DNA of 64,000 nt from Vibrio porteresiae DSM 19223 (GCF_024347055.1 NZ_AP024895.1:1178001-1242000), one strand, 5' to 3'; shown: positions 17,094 through 25,295, numbered from the stretch's first letter. Made by a program: numbers and translations. Notes: generated from the sequence alone by a model not told the origin.

Positions 17094-17567
17094 ATGGTCA
17101 AAATGGAAGATGTTGCAAGGTGCGCTGGTGTATCAAAATCGACCGTATCAAGGGTTATTAATAACAAAACTGTGTCGAGGGATAACTACAACCGGATTAT
17201 CGAGGCGATTGAACAACTTGATTACCAGCCCAACAAATTGGCGCAATCTTTAACAACGCGTACAACTGGGTTGATTGGCGTGATGGTGTATCAACCCATC
17301 ACCACTTGTGTAGCCAAAGCGCTACAACGATTTGAGCAAGCAGGGCTGTTGAGTGTGCTGGTCGTGATCGAAAAAGACCGAGTGAGTTTGCATCAAGCAA
17401 GCCAAAAATTGCGCCACTATGGTTGTGACCTGATTGCAATTCAGTCTCAGTTTCACAACGGGCTGTTTATACATGCGCAAAAAAACAAGCAGAGCGAACT
17501 CACCCATTTATTGAGCTGCTCTGCTGCAAAATTACGCACGAATTATCTCTACTTGCCGCTAAATTGA
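17094..17567 (+). CDS. Truncated LacI family regulator
   Basis: 157 residues, less than half the usual 330. Residues 1-58 form a complete LacI DNA-binding domain with hinge (MEDVARCAGVSKSTVSRVINN, DYQPNKLAQSL). The next 100 residues start like the first strand and helix of the sugar-binding domain (TGLIGVMVYQPI) but then diverge and stop, so the dimer core and most of the effector site are missing. Only 17 bases separate the stop from the convergent kinase gene, so the lost part has been deleted or replaced. It may still bind DNA weakly, or it may be a decaying gene. The divergent HAD/DeoR operon is a natural candidate target. Confidence 0.75.
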   Translation: MVKMEDVARCAGVSKSTVSRVINNKTVSRDNYNRIIEAIEQLDYQPNKLAQSLTTRTTGLIGVMVYQPITTCVAKALQRFEQAGLLSVLVVIEKDRVSLHQASQKLRHYGCDLIAIQSQFHNGLFIHAQKNKQSELTHLLSCSAAKLRTNYLYLPLN

Positions 17568-17584
17568 AGTCTTTGATATGAAAG

Positions 17585-18172
17585 CTATTCTTCTTCCAAA
17601 ATCGTCACAATGTCGTGCATGGATTGCTGATACTGAGCGTCGTTGGAGTTTTTGAAGATCAGTAAGTCGTCAATTACATTAGGATCGTCAAGGCTGGTGG
17701 GAATATCAAAGTTAACCCCTTGAATATACTCATCCCAATGCGCCAATTTCCACGTGTCGCGCGGTGAGTTACGGTCAATCATGCGCTGTTTCACCACATC
17801 CACAGCGGTTTCAACCCACACCACGGTGAGGCGCGCTTGTTTCTCAGCCAACTGCTTTTTCAGTCCATCAATGTAATTGGTTTGGCGAATCTCGCGGGTA
17901 AACGGTGCGTTAATCAGCACAATGTCGTCATACTCTAACGCTTCCATCGCAAGTGCCAAAATCGCATCGTATTCGTAGTTACGAATGTGCTCTTCAAAAA
18001 AGTCGGAGCTGCGATTGACCTCTTGATGAGCCACTTTAAAAATCTGATGGGAAAGGACGATTAAGGTATCTTTATCCAAATACACAACATGTTTGAGTGC
18101 TTTGGCAAGTTGTTTGGAAATATAAGTTTTGCCACTAGCCGGTGGCGAGGTGACCAAAATCAAGCGTTTCAT
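17585..18172 (-). CDS. P-loop ATPase/kinase of unknown substrate
   Basis: 195 residues. A Walker A motif, SPPASGKT, sits at residues 9-16 after a first beta strand (KRLILVT), and the LDKDT motif near residue 36 and VVWVETAVDVVKQRMIDRNSPRDTWK near 130-155 resemble AAA-type nucleoside or zeta-toxin-like kinases with an arginine-rich lid. No signal peptide is present, so it acts in the cytoplasm. Substrate is unknown. AAGGA lies 7 bases before the ATG. Downstream it converges on the truncated lacI gene. It is not accompanied by an antitoxin gene, so a toxin role is not supported. Confidence 0.75.
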   Translation of the reverse strand: MKRLILVTSPPASGKTYISKQLAKALKHVVYLDKDTLIVLSHQIFKVAHQEVNRSSDFFEEHIRNYEYDAILALAMEALEYDDIVLINAPFTREIRQTNYIDGLKKQLAEKQARLTVVWVETAVDVVKQRMIDRNSPRDTWKLAHWDEYIQGVNFDIPTSLDDPNVIDDLLIFKNSNDAQYQQSMHDIVTILEEE

Positions 18173-18255
18173 TATGTATCCTTACGGTCTGTTTCTCTCT
18201 GCTCATGCTAATCGAAGCAGAGAGAAAAAACGTGAGAACTCAAGCAAAAGCCGCT

Positions 18256-18771
18256 TTAGATCTCTTTCACCTTGAGGCGATTCTTATTGTCGCGACTGGC
18301 TAGAATGGTTTGATTGTCATCAATCTCGCGCGCAGATTTAGCCAAACGGTCATACAGCAGCACGTTAACAGTGGCAGCCAAATTCATACAGCCAACGGTA
18401 GGAACATACACGACGTGATGCGCTTTATCGACCACGTCTTGTGGTAGCGATCCATCTTCAGGGCCAAACAGATAGATGGCCTTTTTCGGGTGAACGAAAC
18501 TGGGTAGCGAGGTCGCGCCAATGGCAAATTCCACACAGACGATTTCGACGTCGTCTTCCAATCCTGCCGTTAAGTCGGGCATATCCACCAATTGGATCCG
18601 TTCATGAACGTTCTTGGTGTCGGTCTGAAATTTCATTGCTCGGTTGTAACGAGTGCCGTTATAGCGCACTTGTGTTGCTTCATAACATCCTGCGGCACGC
18701 ATCACTGCTCCAACGTTGGTTGGATTCTTCGGGTTATAAAGGCCGATAATGACCGTAGATTGGGTAGACAT
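18256..18771 (-). CDS. SpoU/TrmH family RNA 2'-O-methyltransferase
   Basis: 171 residues from the ATG at 18771 (MSTQSTVIIGLYNPKNP); the frame extends to 18921 but overlaps the next gene and lacks family similarity there. SPOUT-fold motifs are visible: NPTNVGAVMRAAGCY near residues 16-30, AIYLFGPEDGSLP near 103-115 and VGCMNLAATVNVLLYD near 127-142, which form the knotted S-adenosylmethionine site. It should methylate a ribose in tRNA or rRNA; which one is not evident. It lacks the N-terminal RNA-binding extension of larger SpoU enzymes, like TrmL. It lies 46 bases beyond the end of the GNAT gene on the same strand. Confidence 0.87.
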   Translation of the reverse strand: MSTQSTVIIGLYNPKNPTNVGAVMRAAGCYEATQVRYNGTRYNRAMKFQTDTKNVHERIQLVDMPDLTAGLEDDVEIVCVEFAIGATSLPSFVHPKKAIYLFGPEDGSLPQDVVDKAHHVVYVPTVGCMNLAATVNVLLYDRLAKSAREIDDNQTILASRDNKNRLKVKEI

Positions 18772-18817
18772 ATTCACTCTTCGACAAAAAATTTGCGCAG
18801 AGTATATACCCAAACTC

Positions 18818-19351
18818 TTAGCGAATGCAGCATTGTGATGGTTTGTCGTGGTTAAACGATGAAGGAGCAAGAAGATAGCGCAGCCGATCAGAATGTTCAG
18901 GCTGTTGAGAAAAATCTTCATCCCAAACGCCTTGTGCGCGTTCGATGACTTTTCGCGAGGCGATATTATGTTGATCGCAAATCAAATAAGCGGGTGCATC
19001 GATCACGTGTGTTTTCACATGATCTAATAAACTGCTGGCAACCCCTTTGCCTCGAGCGCTGGGCTTGGTGTCATAACCAATATGGCCGATGTCATTGGCG
19101 ATCACATCATCGGTGCCGTGGCGAACACGAATCGCTCCTAGGATTTCCCCATCTTGAATGGCAAAGTAGGTTGAGCAAGGTACCCAACCTTCGGGTAATT
19201 GCTGCCCTTGGGCATTTGCGATCAATTGCGCTAAAAATCGCTCGGGATTGCCTTCGGCCAATTCGTAGTAATCCAACTTAGCCTCTAAACAAATCTGTAT
19301 GTAGCGAGCGAACATTTCTTGATGAGATGGGTGGGCAAGTTGAATTTCCAT
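18818..19351 (-). CDS. GNAT family N-acetyltransferase
   Basis: 177 residues from the ATG at 19351 (MEIQLAHPSHQEMFARY). The acetyl-CoA binding core is seen as IGYDTKPSARGKGVASSLLDHV, the expected V-R-P-xx-R-G-xG-xG/A pattern of motif A, around residues 95-116; the N-terminal arm and the later CDQHNIASRKVIERAQG segment complete the fold. It acetylates an unknown amine substrate in the cytoplasm. A longer in-frame start at 19489 overlaps the divergent amidohydrolase start and is not favoured. The C-terminal tail with CCIR is unusual but has no assigned role. Confidence 0.85.
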   Translation of the reverse strand: MEIQLAHPSHQEMFARYIQICLEAKLDYYELAEGNPERFLAQLIANAQGQQLPEGWVPCSTYFAIQDGEILGAIRVRHGTDDVIANDIGHIGYDTKPSARGKGVASSLLDHVKTHVIDAPAYLICDQHNIASRKVIERAQGVWDEDFSQQPEHSDRLRYLLAPSSFNHDKPSQCCIR

Positions 19352-19480
19352 GTTTGATATTCCAAATTGATACAATAGCTTAGATAACATTATCAAAATA
19401 ATGACGTACGCCAAAACAAAAATTTGTGTATCCGTTAGGGTGGATAGAGTAAAGCGAAAAAGAGCAGACGGACCCCCAGC

Positions 19481-20794
19481 ATGAATCAATCGATTGAGAG
19501 TTTAGAACAAGAGTTATTGGCTCAATTTGAGCAAGCACAGCACTGGCGACGCGACCTGCATCGCCACCCACAACCGGGGTGGCTTGAGTTTTATGCCACG
19601 GCATTTGTGGCAGAAAAACTCGATCAATGGGGATATGAAATAGCGCAAGGGGCGGACATTATTGAGCCTTCAGCCCGTCTTTTTGTGCCAGATGATACCG
19701 AGCTACAGCAAGAGTATGACGCGGCGTTGACCTATGGCGCCAACCCGCGTTATCTCGAACCTGCACAGCATGGATTAACTGGGGTAGTGGCGACTCTTCG
19801 CGGTAAGCAAGATGGCCCAACCATCGCCTATCGTTTTGACCTCGATTGTTTGCGGATGCAAGAGAGTTTAGACAATTCTCGCCGTGCGGTGATGGAAGAG
19901 TATGTCTCATGCCATGCAGGGTTTGCCCATATGTGTGGTCATGATATCAATACCGTGACCGGTTTACTGTTAGCGCACCATTTTGCTGAGCATAGAGATG
20001 AGTTAAAGGGGACGATTAAGTTGATTTTTCAGCCCGATGAAGAAGGGCTTTCTGGTGCGAGAGCGATGATTCCCCAAGGTGTGGTTGATCAGGTTAATTA
20101 TTTAATTGGTGGGCACTTAGCCTCGAACTTACCAATGCTTGGGCAGTTTGCTGCCAAGTCGACCCATATTTTGGCGGTAAAACGCTGGAAATTTCGTTTA
20201 CTGGGTCAGGCTGCACACTCAACAGGACAGCCACATCTAGGCAAAAACGCGCTGCTGGGAGCGGCTGTCGCGACAGTTAATTTGCATGCGATTGCGCCGC
20301 ACAGTGCCGGTGTGGGGAGAATTAATGTCGGACGAATAGAAGGTGGTGACAGCTGGAACATCATCGCTCCGAGCGCTGAACTGTGGGTAGAAATTCGCGC
20401 GTCAACCGATGAGGCTTTCGACTACTTAACTGAACGAGTCGTCGCAATCATGCAAGCAGCGGCCGATATGTACGGTTTAGGGTTAGAAACCGAGCTGATG
20501 GTTGAGGCTCTGGCGGGGCGCAATTCACCAGAGCTAGAAGCGTTAGCTGCTGATGTCGGGCAAGAGCTATCGCTTATCAAAGAGGTAGTGGCAGAACATG
20601 CGGTCAACGCTTCGGAAGATTTCACGCTATTGGCCGAGCATGTTCAATCACAAGGTGGTCAGTCGGTCTATGTGATTCACGGTACGCCCATTGCGGGCGG
20701 GTTACACAGCCACTCGCTTGAGGTGGATGAACGGGTGATGATTAACGCCGCCGCGATTTATGCGCGAATGCAGCAAAAACTGACACAAGATTAA
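19481..20794 (+). CDS. M20 family amidohydrolase, AbgA-like
   Basis: 437 residues, the length of Escherichia coli AbgA (p-aminobenzoyl-glutamate hydrolase subunit A), and similar to it throughout: HWRRDLHRHPQPGWLEF at residues 22-38, the metal site AHMCGHD near residues 148-154, LIFQPDEEG with the catalytic glutamate pair near 186-194, ARVNVGR-like GRINVGRIEGG near 280-290 and the metal ligand in the SEDFTLL segment near 370. It should cleave an amide of an aromatic or amino-acid amide substrate in the cytoplasm. There is no abgB or abgT gene beside it, so folate-fragment use is not proven. A strong terminator follows. Confidence 0.87.
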   Translation: MNQSIESLEQELLAQFEQAQHWRRDLHRHPQPGWLEFYATAFVAEKLDQWGYEIAQGADIIEPSARLFVPDDTELQQEYDAALTYGANPRYLEPAQHGLTGVVATLRGKQDGPTIAYRFDLDCLRMQESLDNSRRAVMEEYVSCHAGFAHMCGHDINTVTGLLLAHHFAEHRDELKGTIKLIFQPDEEGLSGARAMIPQGVVDQVNYLIGGHLASNLPMLGQFAAKSTHILAVKRWKFRLLGQAAHSTGQPHLGKNALLGAAVATVNLHAIAPHSAGVGRINVGRIEGGDSWNIIAPSAELWVEIRASTDEAFDYLTERVVAIMQAAADMYGLGLETELMVEALAGRNSPELEALAADVGQELSLIKEVVAEHAVNASEDFTLLAEHVQSQGGQSVYVIHGTPIAGGLHSHSLEVDERVMINAAAIYARMQQKLTQD

Positions 20795-21142
20795 TTGATT
20801 AGCGCACTCAGAGAGTATTGGGGCTACGCCAATACTCTTTTCTTAAAAATACCTCTTTATTTCCACATCACTCTCTTTTAAATAGGCAACTCTATGTCTA
20901 TATTTTTCAGATAAATGTTATTAATGGCCAATTAATTTGCAACTAATTACATAATAATGCTGAATCGTAAAAGGTTGTTTAATTGAAATCGTGGTCATTA
21001 TTTTAATTGCTTATAAATTGAATGACATTTTATCAGTGGATTGTTCATTTTTATTAATTTAAGGTTGATTGTTTGTCCATTATGTTAATAATTAGCCGGC
21101 CAAATTTAAATCGTTATGCTTAATTAGAAACTGTGAGTCTAT
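20795..21142. promoter_or_regulatory. AT-rich promoter region of the beta-barrel gene
   Basis: 348 bases without a gene. The first part contains the terminator at 20812-20842. From about 20860 to the start at 21143 it is unusually AT-rich with many TTAAT and AATTAA runs, consistent with a regulated promoter bound by H-NS-like proteins. No clear palindromic operator was found. Confidence 0.4.
20812..20842 (+). terminator. Rho-independent terminator after the amidohydrolase gene
   Basis: AGAGTATTGG pairs with CCAATACTCT around a GGCTACG loop and is followed by TTTC. It lies 17 bases after the stop. Confidence 0.85.
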
Positions 21143-21931
21143 ATGCAACTTAAGTCTATTAAAAAATCATGCGCTATTAATTTTATAGGTGCTCTTTCCC
21201 TAGTCACTTTGAGCTGTGTGGCTCAAGCCAACGAGCCTGTTGATTGGAGTGGTCAATATGCTGGCGTTGCGTTAGGTGTGGTTGCAGGTAAGGTCAATCC
21301 TACCGTTGAAGCTACCGATGGAAACTATTTCAATACGAATAACTTAAGTGATTTAAAGAGTACCTTTAGCCAAGATTTTTCTGATAACGATGTGTCAGCT
21401 ACCTTTATCTATGGTTATCAATGGCAGCAAGAAAATTGGGTCTATGGTTTGGAAACAAACCTGTTCGTTAGCAATTTTTCGTCCAAGAAGGGCGAAAATG
21501 CACATGTATACGAGAATACACCGACCATTAGTTATGGTTACAGTGAACGTGTAGAAAATAAATTTGGCATTAGCGTTAAACCAAAAGTGGGTTATGCATT
21601 CGATAATATGCTAATTAACTTTTCAGTAGGTCCTATACTCTCTAAATTCAAATACACATTTAATTTCAATGATTCAAATTCTACTACTGATGTTTCTAGC
21701 GAATATTCTGATTCTAAGTGGGCATTAGGTGTCACTACGGGATTAGATTTCAACTATAAATTGGAGAATGACTACGTACTCTACGCGAGTTATATGTATA
21801 CCTATTATCCTGATGTTGTTGATGGTAAAAGTGGATTGAATGCTAGTAACTTCACTTGGACTGATGAGTTCAAACATGACGCAAGCTTCTCATCTCACAC
21901 TGTCTCCGTGGGTTTAGTGAAGTACTTCTAA
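21143..21931 (+). CDS. Outer membrane beta-barrel protein
   Basis: 262 residues. A Sec signal peptide (KSCAINFIGALSLVTLSCVAQA, cleavage near residue 29) is followed by VDWSGQYAGVALGVVAGK, the start typical of small porin-like barrels of the OmpA/Omp25 superfamily. Alternating hydrophobic strands (YGYQWQQENWVYGLETNLF, KVGYAFDNMLINFSVGP, YVLYASYMYTYYP) and a C-terminal phenylalanine (VSVGLVKYF) are the marks of a protein inserted by the Bam machinery, about eight strands. No peptidoglycan-binding domain follows. Function is unknown; it could be a porin-like surface protein or an immunogenic barrel. The promoter region is AT-rich and a perfect terminator follows. Confidence 0.82.
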   Translation: MQLKSIKKSCAINFIGALSLVTLSCVAQANEPVDWSGQYAGVALGVVAGKVNPTVEATDGNYFNTNNLSDLKSTFSQDFSDNDVSATFIYGYQWQQENWVYGLETNLFVSNFSSKKGENAHVYENTPTISYGYSERVENKFGISVKPKVGYAFDNMLINFSVGPILSKFKYTFNFNDSNSTTDVSSEYSDSKWALGVTTGLDFNYKLENDYVLYASYMYTYYPDVVDGKSGLNASNFTWTDEFKHDASFSSHTVSVGLVKYF

Positions 21932-21961
21932 GTGTCGCGTTAAGCACATGAGTAGGTAGGT

Positions 21962-21989
21962 AAAAAGGACAGGGCGACCTGTCCTTTTT
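21962..21989. terminator. Bidirectional terminator between the beta-barrel gene and mtgA
   Basis: AAAAAGGACAGG, loop GCGA, CCTGTCCTTTTT: a perfect 12-bp stem with A and T runs on the two sides, serving the plus-strand barrel gene and the minus-strand mtgA (stop at 22017). Confidence 0.9.
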
Positions 21990-22016
21990 CTATGGTTGTT
22001 AACTTGTCATTTAGGC

Positions 22017-22727
22017 TTATTCTAAACGGCGATAATCTTGTGTATCTAAGTGGCCCATTTGCACTAACACCCACTGAACGCGTTCTTGTACATAATCTGT
22101 CATAGGAGTCGGATGAATCTTATATGGGTTAGGTAGTACGACAGCTAATTGCGCCGCTTGATGACGAGTCACGCGGCTGGCAGGAACGCCAAAGTAAGCT
22201 TCACTGGCTGCTTGAACACCATAAATTCCCGGACCAAACTCCACGATATTGATGTACATCTCCATGATGCGCTCTTTGCCCCAAATCAGCTCAAGTAACA
22301 GCGCGATATAAAGCTCATAGGCCTTGCGAATATAAGTTTCACTAGGAAAGAGAAAGACGTTTTTGGCGGTTTGCTGCGTAATTGTGCTCGCGCCGCGCTC
22401 TGGACCATCTGCGCCACTCGCTTCAATCACCGAAACTAACGCATCAATATCGATACCCCAATGAAATGGGAAACGTTGATCTTCTGATGCCATTATAGCC
22501 AAGGGAATCGCAGGGGAGACAGCAGCAAGCGGAACCCATTGATGTTGGGCGTGTTTGGGGTAACCTTCGGGTGGGAAAAGAGTGCGGTTTATTTCCCATG
22601 CCCAAAATGGTGGATTAATAAATTTAAGCAAAATGACCAGCACGAGAGGCAATCCCATGAGTAATGCCAGCGTGGCAATCAGCGCGCGTTTTATGCGGCG
22701 CTTGATTCGTCTCGTCAACAATTTCAC
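22017..22727 (-). CDS. mtgA: Monofunctional biosynthetic peptidoglycan transglycosylase MtgA
   Basis: 236 residues from a GTG at 22727, chosen because AAGGA lies 6 bases upstream and the resulting start (MKLLTRRIKRRIKR) gives a basic cytoplasmic tail; a longer ATG start at 22784 has no such site. One membrane anchor follows (ALIATLALLMGLPLVLVILL). The GT51 domain carries EDQRFPFHWGID (catalytic glutamate), STITQQTAKN and MEMYINIVEFGPGIYG in order. It polymerises glycan strands from lipid II at the outer face of the inner membrane. Length is close to the 242 residues of the Escherichia coli protein. It stands alone between a beta-barrel gene and a toxin-antitoxin pair. Confidence 0.92.
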   Translation of the reverse strand: MKLLTRRIKRRIKRALIATLALLMGLPLVLVILLKFINPPFWAWEINRTLFPPEGYPKHAQHQWVPLAAVSPAIPLAIMASEDQRFPFHWGIDIDALVSVIEASGADGPERGASTITQQTAKNVFLFPSETYIRKAYELYIALLLELIWGKERIMEMYINIVEFGPGIYGVQAASEAYFGVPASRVTRHQAAQLAVVLPNPYKIHPTPMTDYVQERVQWVLVQMGHLDTQDYRRLE

Positions 22728-22812
22728 ATCATTTCCTTGGTAATGAACTGCCAACACTTTAGAGAGTCGTTTTATATAAATCAACTAAATGAAATTTGTA
22801 GCAGGGAAGTGA

Positions 22813-23082
22813 TTAAAACAAATCGCTGTGTGAGCCGATACGAGCAAGTTGTAGTTGTTGATTATAAATACGGTAAATAAGCACTAAATCGGGTTTGACG
22901 TGACAATCTCTAAAACCCACCCAATTGCCTGTGAGTGGATGGTCTACATTTTGTGGGGCAAGAGTTTCCCCTCGCTGAAGTTTGGATATGATATTGCCGA
23001 CCTCAATAATATCCGGAATCGGCATTTTAGTTATCTTCTTAAAGTCTTTCTTAAATTGAGTTGAATACTCGAGACTATACAT
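22813..23082 (-). CDS. YafQ-type mRNA interferase toxin of a type II toxin-antitoxin pair
   Basis: 89 residues from the ATG at 23082, which overlaps the antitoxin stop by 8 bases and has AAGG upstream; an ATG at 23097 would add five residues. The protein belongs to the RelE superfamily, YafQ branch: it has DHPLTGNW, GFRDCHVKPDLVLIYRI and the final GSHSDLF, which contain the three histidines and the aspartate that are catalytic in Escherichia coli YafQ. Such toxins cleave mRNA on the ribosome. All key residues are intact, so it should be active. The cognate antitoxin is encoded immediately upstream. Confidence 0.9.
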   Translation of the reverse strand: MYSLEYSTQFKKDFKKITKMPIPDIIEVGNIISKLQRGETLAPQNVDHPLTGNWVGFRDCHVKPDLVLIYRIYNQQLQLARIGSHSDLF

Positions 23083-23353
23083 TTTTGACCTTACCATCAG
23101 TCAACTCATCGAACATGGCATCAAGCGATTCTGCTTGGTGACCCTTGCCCTCAACTAGCTCTTTTATTGCGGCAGCTGTGATTTCATTCGGTTGCGTGAC
23201 GCGCAGTTCGAAAGGAATACCGCCGTGATTGATGACTGCTTTGGCAAACAATTTAATGGCTTGCGAAGTACTTAATCCCATCTCATCGCATATGCTAGTG
23301 AAAGCCACTTTTGTTTCATGATCAATACGAGTGCTCAACATTTCTGTTCTCAT
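23075..23353 (-). CDS. RelB/DinJ family antitoxin
   Basis: 92 residues from the ATG at 23353 (MRTEMLSTRIDHETK), 7 bases after an AAAAGGTG ribosome site. The N-terminal 45 residues form a ribbon-helix-helix domain like DinJ (STRIDHETKVAFTSICDEMGLSTSQAIKLFAKAVI), which binds operator DNA; the C-terminal half is the flexible toxin-binding segment. It neutralises the toxin encoded downstream and should autorepress the pair by binding the palindrome at 23388-23402. The gene overlaps the toxin start by 8 bases, giving antitoxin first and coupled toxin translation. Confidence 0.9.
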   Translation of the reverse strand: MRTEMLSTRIDHETKVAFTSICDEMGLSTSQAIKLFAKAVINHGGIPFELRVTQPNEITAAAIKELVEGKGHQAESLDAMFDELTDGKVKNV

Positions 23354-23387
23354 AACTACACCTTTTTGCACACAATGTAATACATAG

Positions 23388-23402
23388 TTATACAGAGTAT
23401 AA
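23388..23402. promoter_or_regulatory. Operator candidate of the toxin-antitoxin pair
   Basis: TTATAC-AGA-GTATAA, a perfect 6-3-6 palindrome 35 bases upstream of the antitoxin start. The spacing and AT content match operators of ribbon-helix-helix antitoxins; it also overlaps a plausible -10 element. Confidence 0.6.
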
Positions 23403-23675
23403 GGTTAGATGACAAAGTGTTCAACAAACCATCGACACGGGATGAAACTAGATATGAAAAGAACGTTAGAGTTCGGTGCCCCATATGGGGACCTCGCAAA
23501 GGTGTTAGTGCCTTGAAGGTAAGTGATAACGGGGGATTATATGAGAGCGTTTCCCCATTCTGCTATTGCTAAAATGAACGTGATTGTTGAATATGGGTAT
23601 CTATAACTAACTGATACAAGAATATATATCGTCAAGGTTACGTGAATTTCCAGCTATTGAACAAAGGAGTGTTCG
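23403..23675. other. Intergenic region between the toxin-antitoxin pair and the LysE gene
   Basis: No gene is supported. The one notable element is a perfect 12-base palindrome CCCCATATGGGG at 23479-23490 flanked by GGT and ACC. I looked for an integron attC site, since toxin-antitoxin pairs are common in Vibrio integrons, and did not find one. Confidence 0.4.
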
Positions 23676-24311
23676 ATGAGTATTGAAATATGGATGATGT
23701 TTGCCTCCGCTTTCCTTCTTATTACTTTATCACCAGGGCCCAATGTCTTGCTGGTGCTGAAAAACAGCATTCAATATGGCTGGCAGTCTGCCTTTATTAC
23801 TGTTCTTGGCAATTTATCGTGTCAATTATTGATTGTCTGTTTAGTCGCTATTGGTGTTGGTGGCTTACTGGCGCAGCTACCCAGTTGGTTTTTGGTGATG
23901 AAGTGTGTTGGGGGAGCTTACTTAATTTATCTTGGTATCAAGAGTCTTCGTTCAAAACCGAAAAACAGTATGACATTGCCAGACAGTGCGGATAAAACTG
24001 AGCACAAAGGATTGCTATCGTTATATCTCCAAGCGTTTTTGGTTTCGGCTAGTAATCCTAAGACATTGATTTTTCTCTCCGCTTTCTTACCGCAATTTTT
24101 GGATGTGAGCCACTCCCACTTTGAGCAGTTTTCTATCATGTACTTAACCATCGCCGTGATTGTTACTTTGGTACATCTAAGCTATGCCATGATTGTCTGT
24201 CGCTTGGGGCAGAAGCTGCGTACCCATCATTTTGAGCGCAAACTGGCTAAAGTCACTGGGGGGCTTTTTATCACTATGGGTAGTGGGGTGCTACTCAGTT
24301 CAAGGCCTTAA
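23676..24311 (+). CDS. LysE/RhtB family amino acid exporter
   Basis: 211 residues with about six membrane helices and the hallmark LSPGPNVLLVLKNS segment at residues 18-31. LysE/RhtB proteins export amino acids or their derivatives (homoserine, threonine, lysine and others) across the inner membrane. The central cytoplasmic loop is charged (KSLRSKPKNSMTLPDSADKTEHKG) as in the family, and ASNPKTLIFLSAFLPQF near residue 126 is the second conserved stretch. AAAGGAG lies 8 bases before the ATG. The substrate is not predictable. There is no associated regulator; draT converges on the 3' end. Confidence 0.9.
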   Translation: MSIEIWMMFASAFLLITLSPGPNVLLVLKNSIQYGWQSAFITVLGNLSCQLLIVCLVAIGVGGLLAQLPSWFLVMKCVGGAYLIYLGIKSLRSKPKNSMTLPDSADKTEHKGLLSLYLQAFLVSASNPKTLIFLSAFLPQFLDVSHSHFEQFSIMYLTIAVIVTLVHLSYAMIVCRLGQKLRTHHFERKLAKVTGGLFITMGSGVLLSSRP

Positions 24312-24347
24312 TTCGTTTTATGGTTTAGAGGTTGGTGATGGGGTTTA

Positions 24348-25196
24348 TTAGCCTTTCAGCCATTGCACATCAACCATGCCTCCAATAACCAAATACTCAC
24401 GTTCCCCACGCAATAGATTGGGAAGCAGATCGGGAAAGTAGAGGATCTTGGTGGTTGGGATATTTGCGCTAAACACATGGTCACCAAAGATGCTCGCTTG
24501 ATCGCGAGCGTCACTGAACGAATTGTTGTTATTGAGCAGAAGTTGGCTACAAGAATTGGATTTGGGGAGCCCATTCACACCCCTAAACAGAGCAAGGTGT
24601 GTGGTTTTAGGCATTTGCCGAATGAGTTCATATTGGCAGTAGGTGTAGAGCAAATCGAGCTGTGATTCCAGCGCATTACTGTTGTATAAACCGCGTACAT
24701 AATCTTGAAGATAGCGTTGATATTCATCGCTCGACACTCCTTGAATAACGCCTTTGTGGTTAAGGGTTAGAAGGCCAAAACGCGATTCAACCCAACGTTT
24801 TATGACGGCGGCTTCAATACTATTGGCGTCAAACATCCAACCGCGAATCAATCTTAAGTAATCGGCTTTATCGCGGCGAATTCCGTTGTTTTGGTGGCTA
24901 AATCCTACTTGTTCGCTGTCGCTTAGTAGAAAGGCAGAATTCATGTACTGACGAAAATGTTGGGCGCGTTCGCTAGGTGTGTCTAGTCCATCCAACTGCG
25001 TGAATAGACGTGCATGAAACTCTTGCACCATATCGATATGCAGGGCCGTAGGGCAGTGTTGGTAGGTTAATCCACCCAGTATCACGGCTGGTAAATTGCA
25101 GCGATTGATTGGAGCGGCAGCAAAAGCGGGCAGTGTTAGCAGCCGATCAGCTAACGAAATAGTGGTATTAGTGTCGCACGGTTGAGTGGATGTCAT
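24348..25196 (-). CDS. draT: NAD+--dinitrogen-reductase ADP-D-ribosyltransferase DraT
   Basis: 282 residues, the family length. DraT transfers ADP-ribose from NAD to an arginine of the nitrogenase iron protein and switches nitrogenase off in response to ammonium or darkness. The arginine-specific ADP-ribosyltransferase triad can be read: Arg205 in LALFRGVNG, the Ser-x-Ser strand at 226-228 (NNSFSDAR), and the Glu-x-Glu pair at 265-267 (RGEREYLVIGG). It is divergent from draG, which removes the modification, with about 100 bases between the two starts. In Rhodospirillum and Azospirillum the two genes are co-directional. No nif gene is present here, so the target is inferred to be encoded elsewhere. 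Confidence 0.9.
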   Translation of the reverse strand: MTSTQPCDTNTTISLADRLLTLPAFAAAPINRCNLPAVILGGLTYQHCPTALHIDMVQEFHARLFTQLDGLDTPSERAQHFRQYMNSAFLLSDSEQVGFSHQNNGIRRDKADYLRLIRGWMFDANSIEAAVIKRWVESRFGLLTLNHKGVIQGVSSDEYQRYLQDYVRGLYNSNALESQLDLLYTYCQYELIRQMPKTTHLALFRGVNGLPKSNSCSQLLLNNNNSFSDARDQASIFGDHVFSANIPTTKILYFPDLLPNLLRGEREYLVIGGMVDVQWLKG

Positions 25197-25236
25197 GGGC
25201 TATCGTATTGCAATTTTATCCGTTTATTGACGTTGG

Positions 25237-25257
25237 TTTTAACATCGGATGTTAAAA
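25237..25257. promoter_or_regulatory. Long palindrome in the divergent draT-draG promoter region
   Basis: TTTTAACAT (25237-25245) and ATGTTAAAA (25249-25257) flank a CGG centre: a perfect inverted repeat of nine bases each side. It is 38 bases before draG and 41 before draT, so one dimeric regulator could control both. No sigma-54 promoter motif was found nearby. Confidence 0.6.
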
Positions 25258-25295
25258 GCAAAGTTCAAATTAAAAGCGATTGGAAGAGTATAGAA

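Noticed and set aside
17585..18172. Zeta-toxin reading of the P-loop kinase
   Set aside because: The motifs are generic for small kinases and there is no antitoxin gene beside it.
23403..23675. Possible integron attC site after the toxin-antitoxin pair
   Set aside because: TA pairs are common in Vibrio integrons, but no paired core sites (RYYYAAC...GTTRRRY) in the right arrangement were found and the neighbouring genes are not a cassette array.
25197..25295. Sigma-54/NifA promoter between draT and draG
   Set aside because: No TGGC-N9-TGC type element was found in either orientation.
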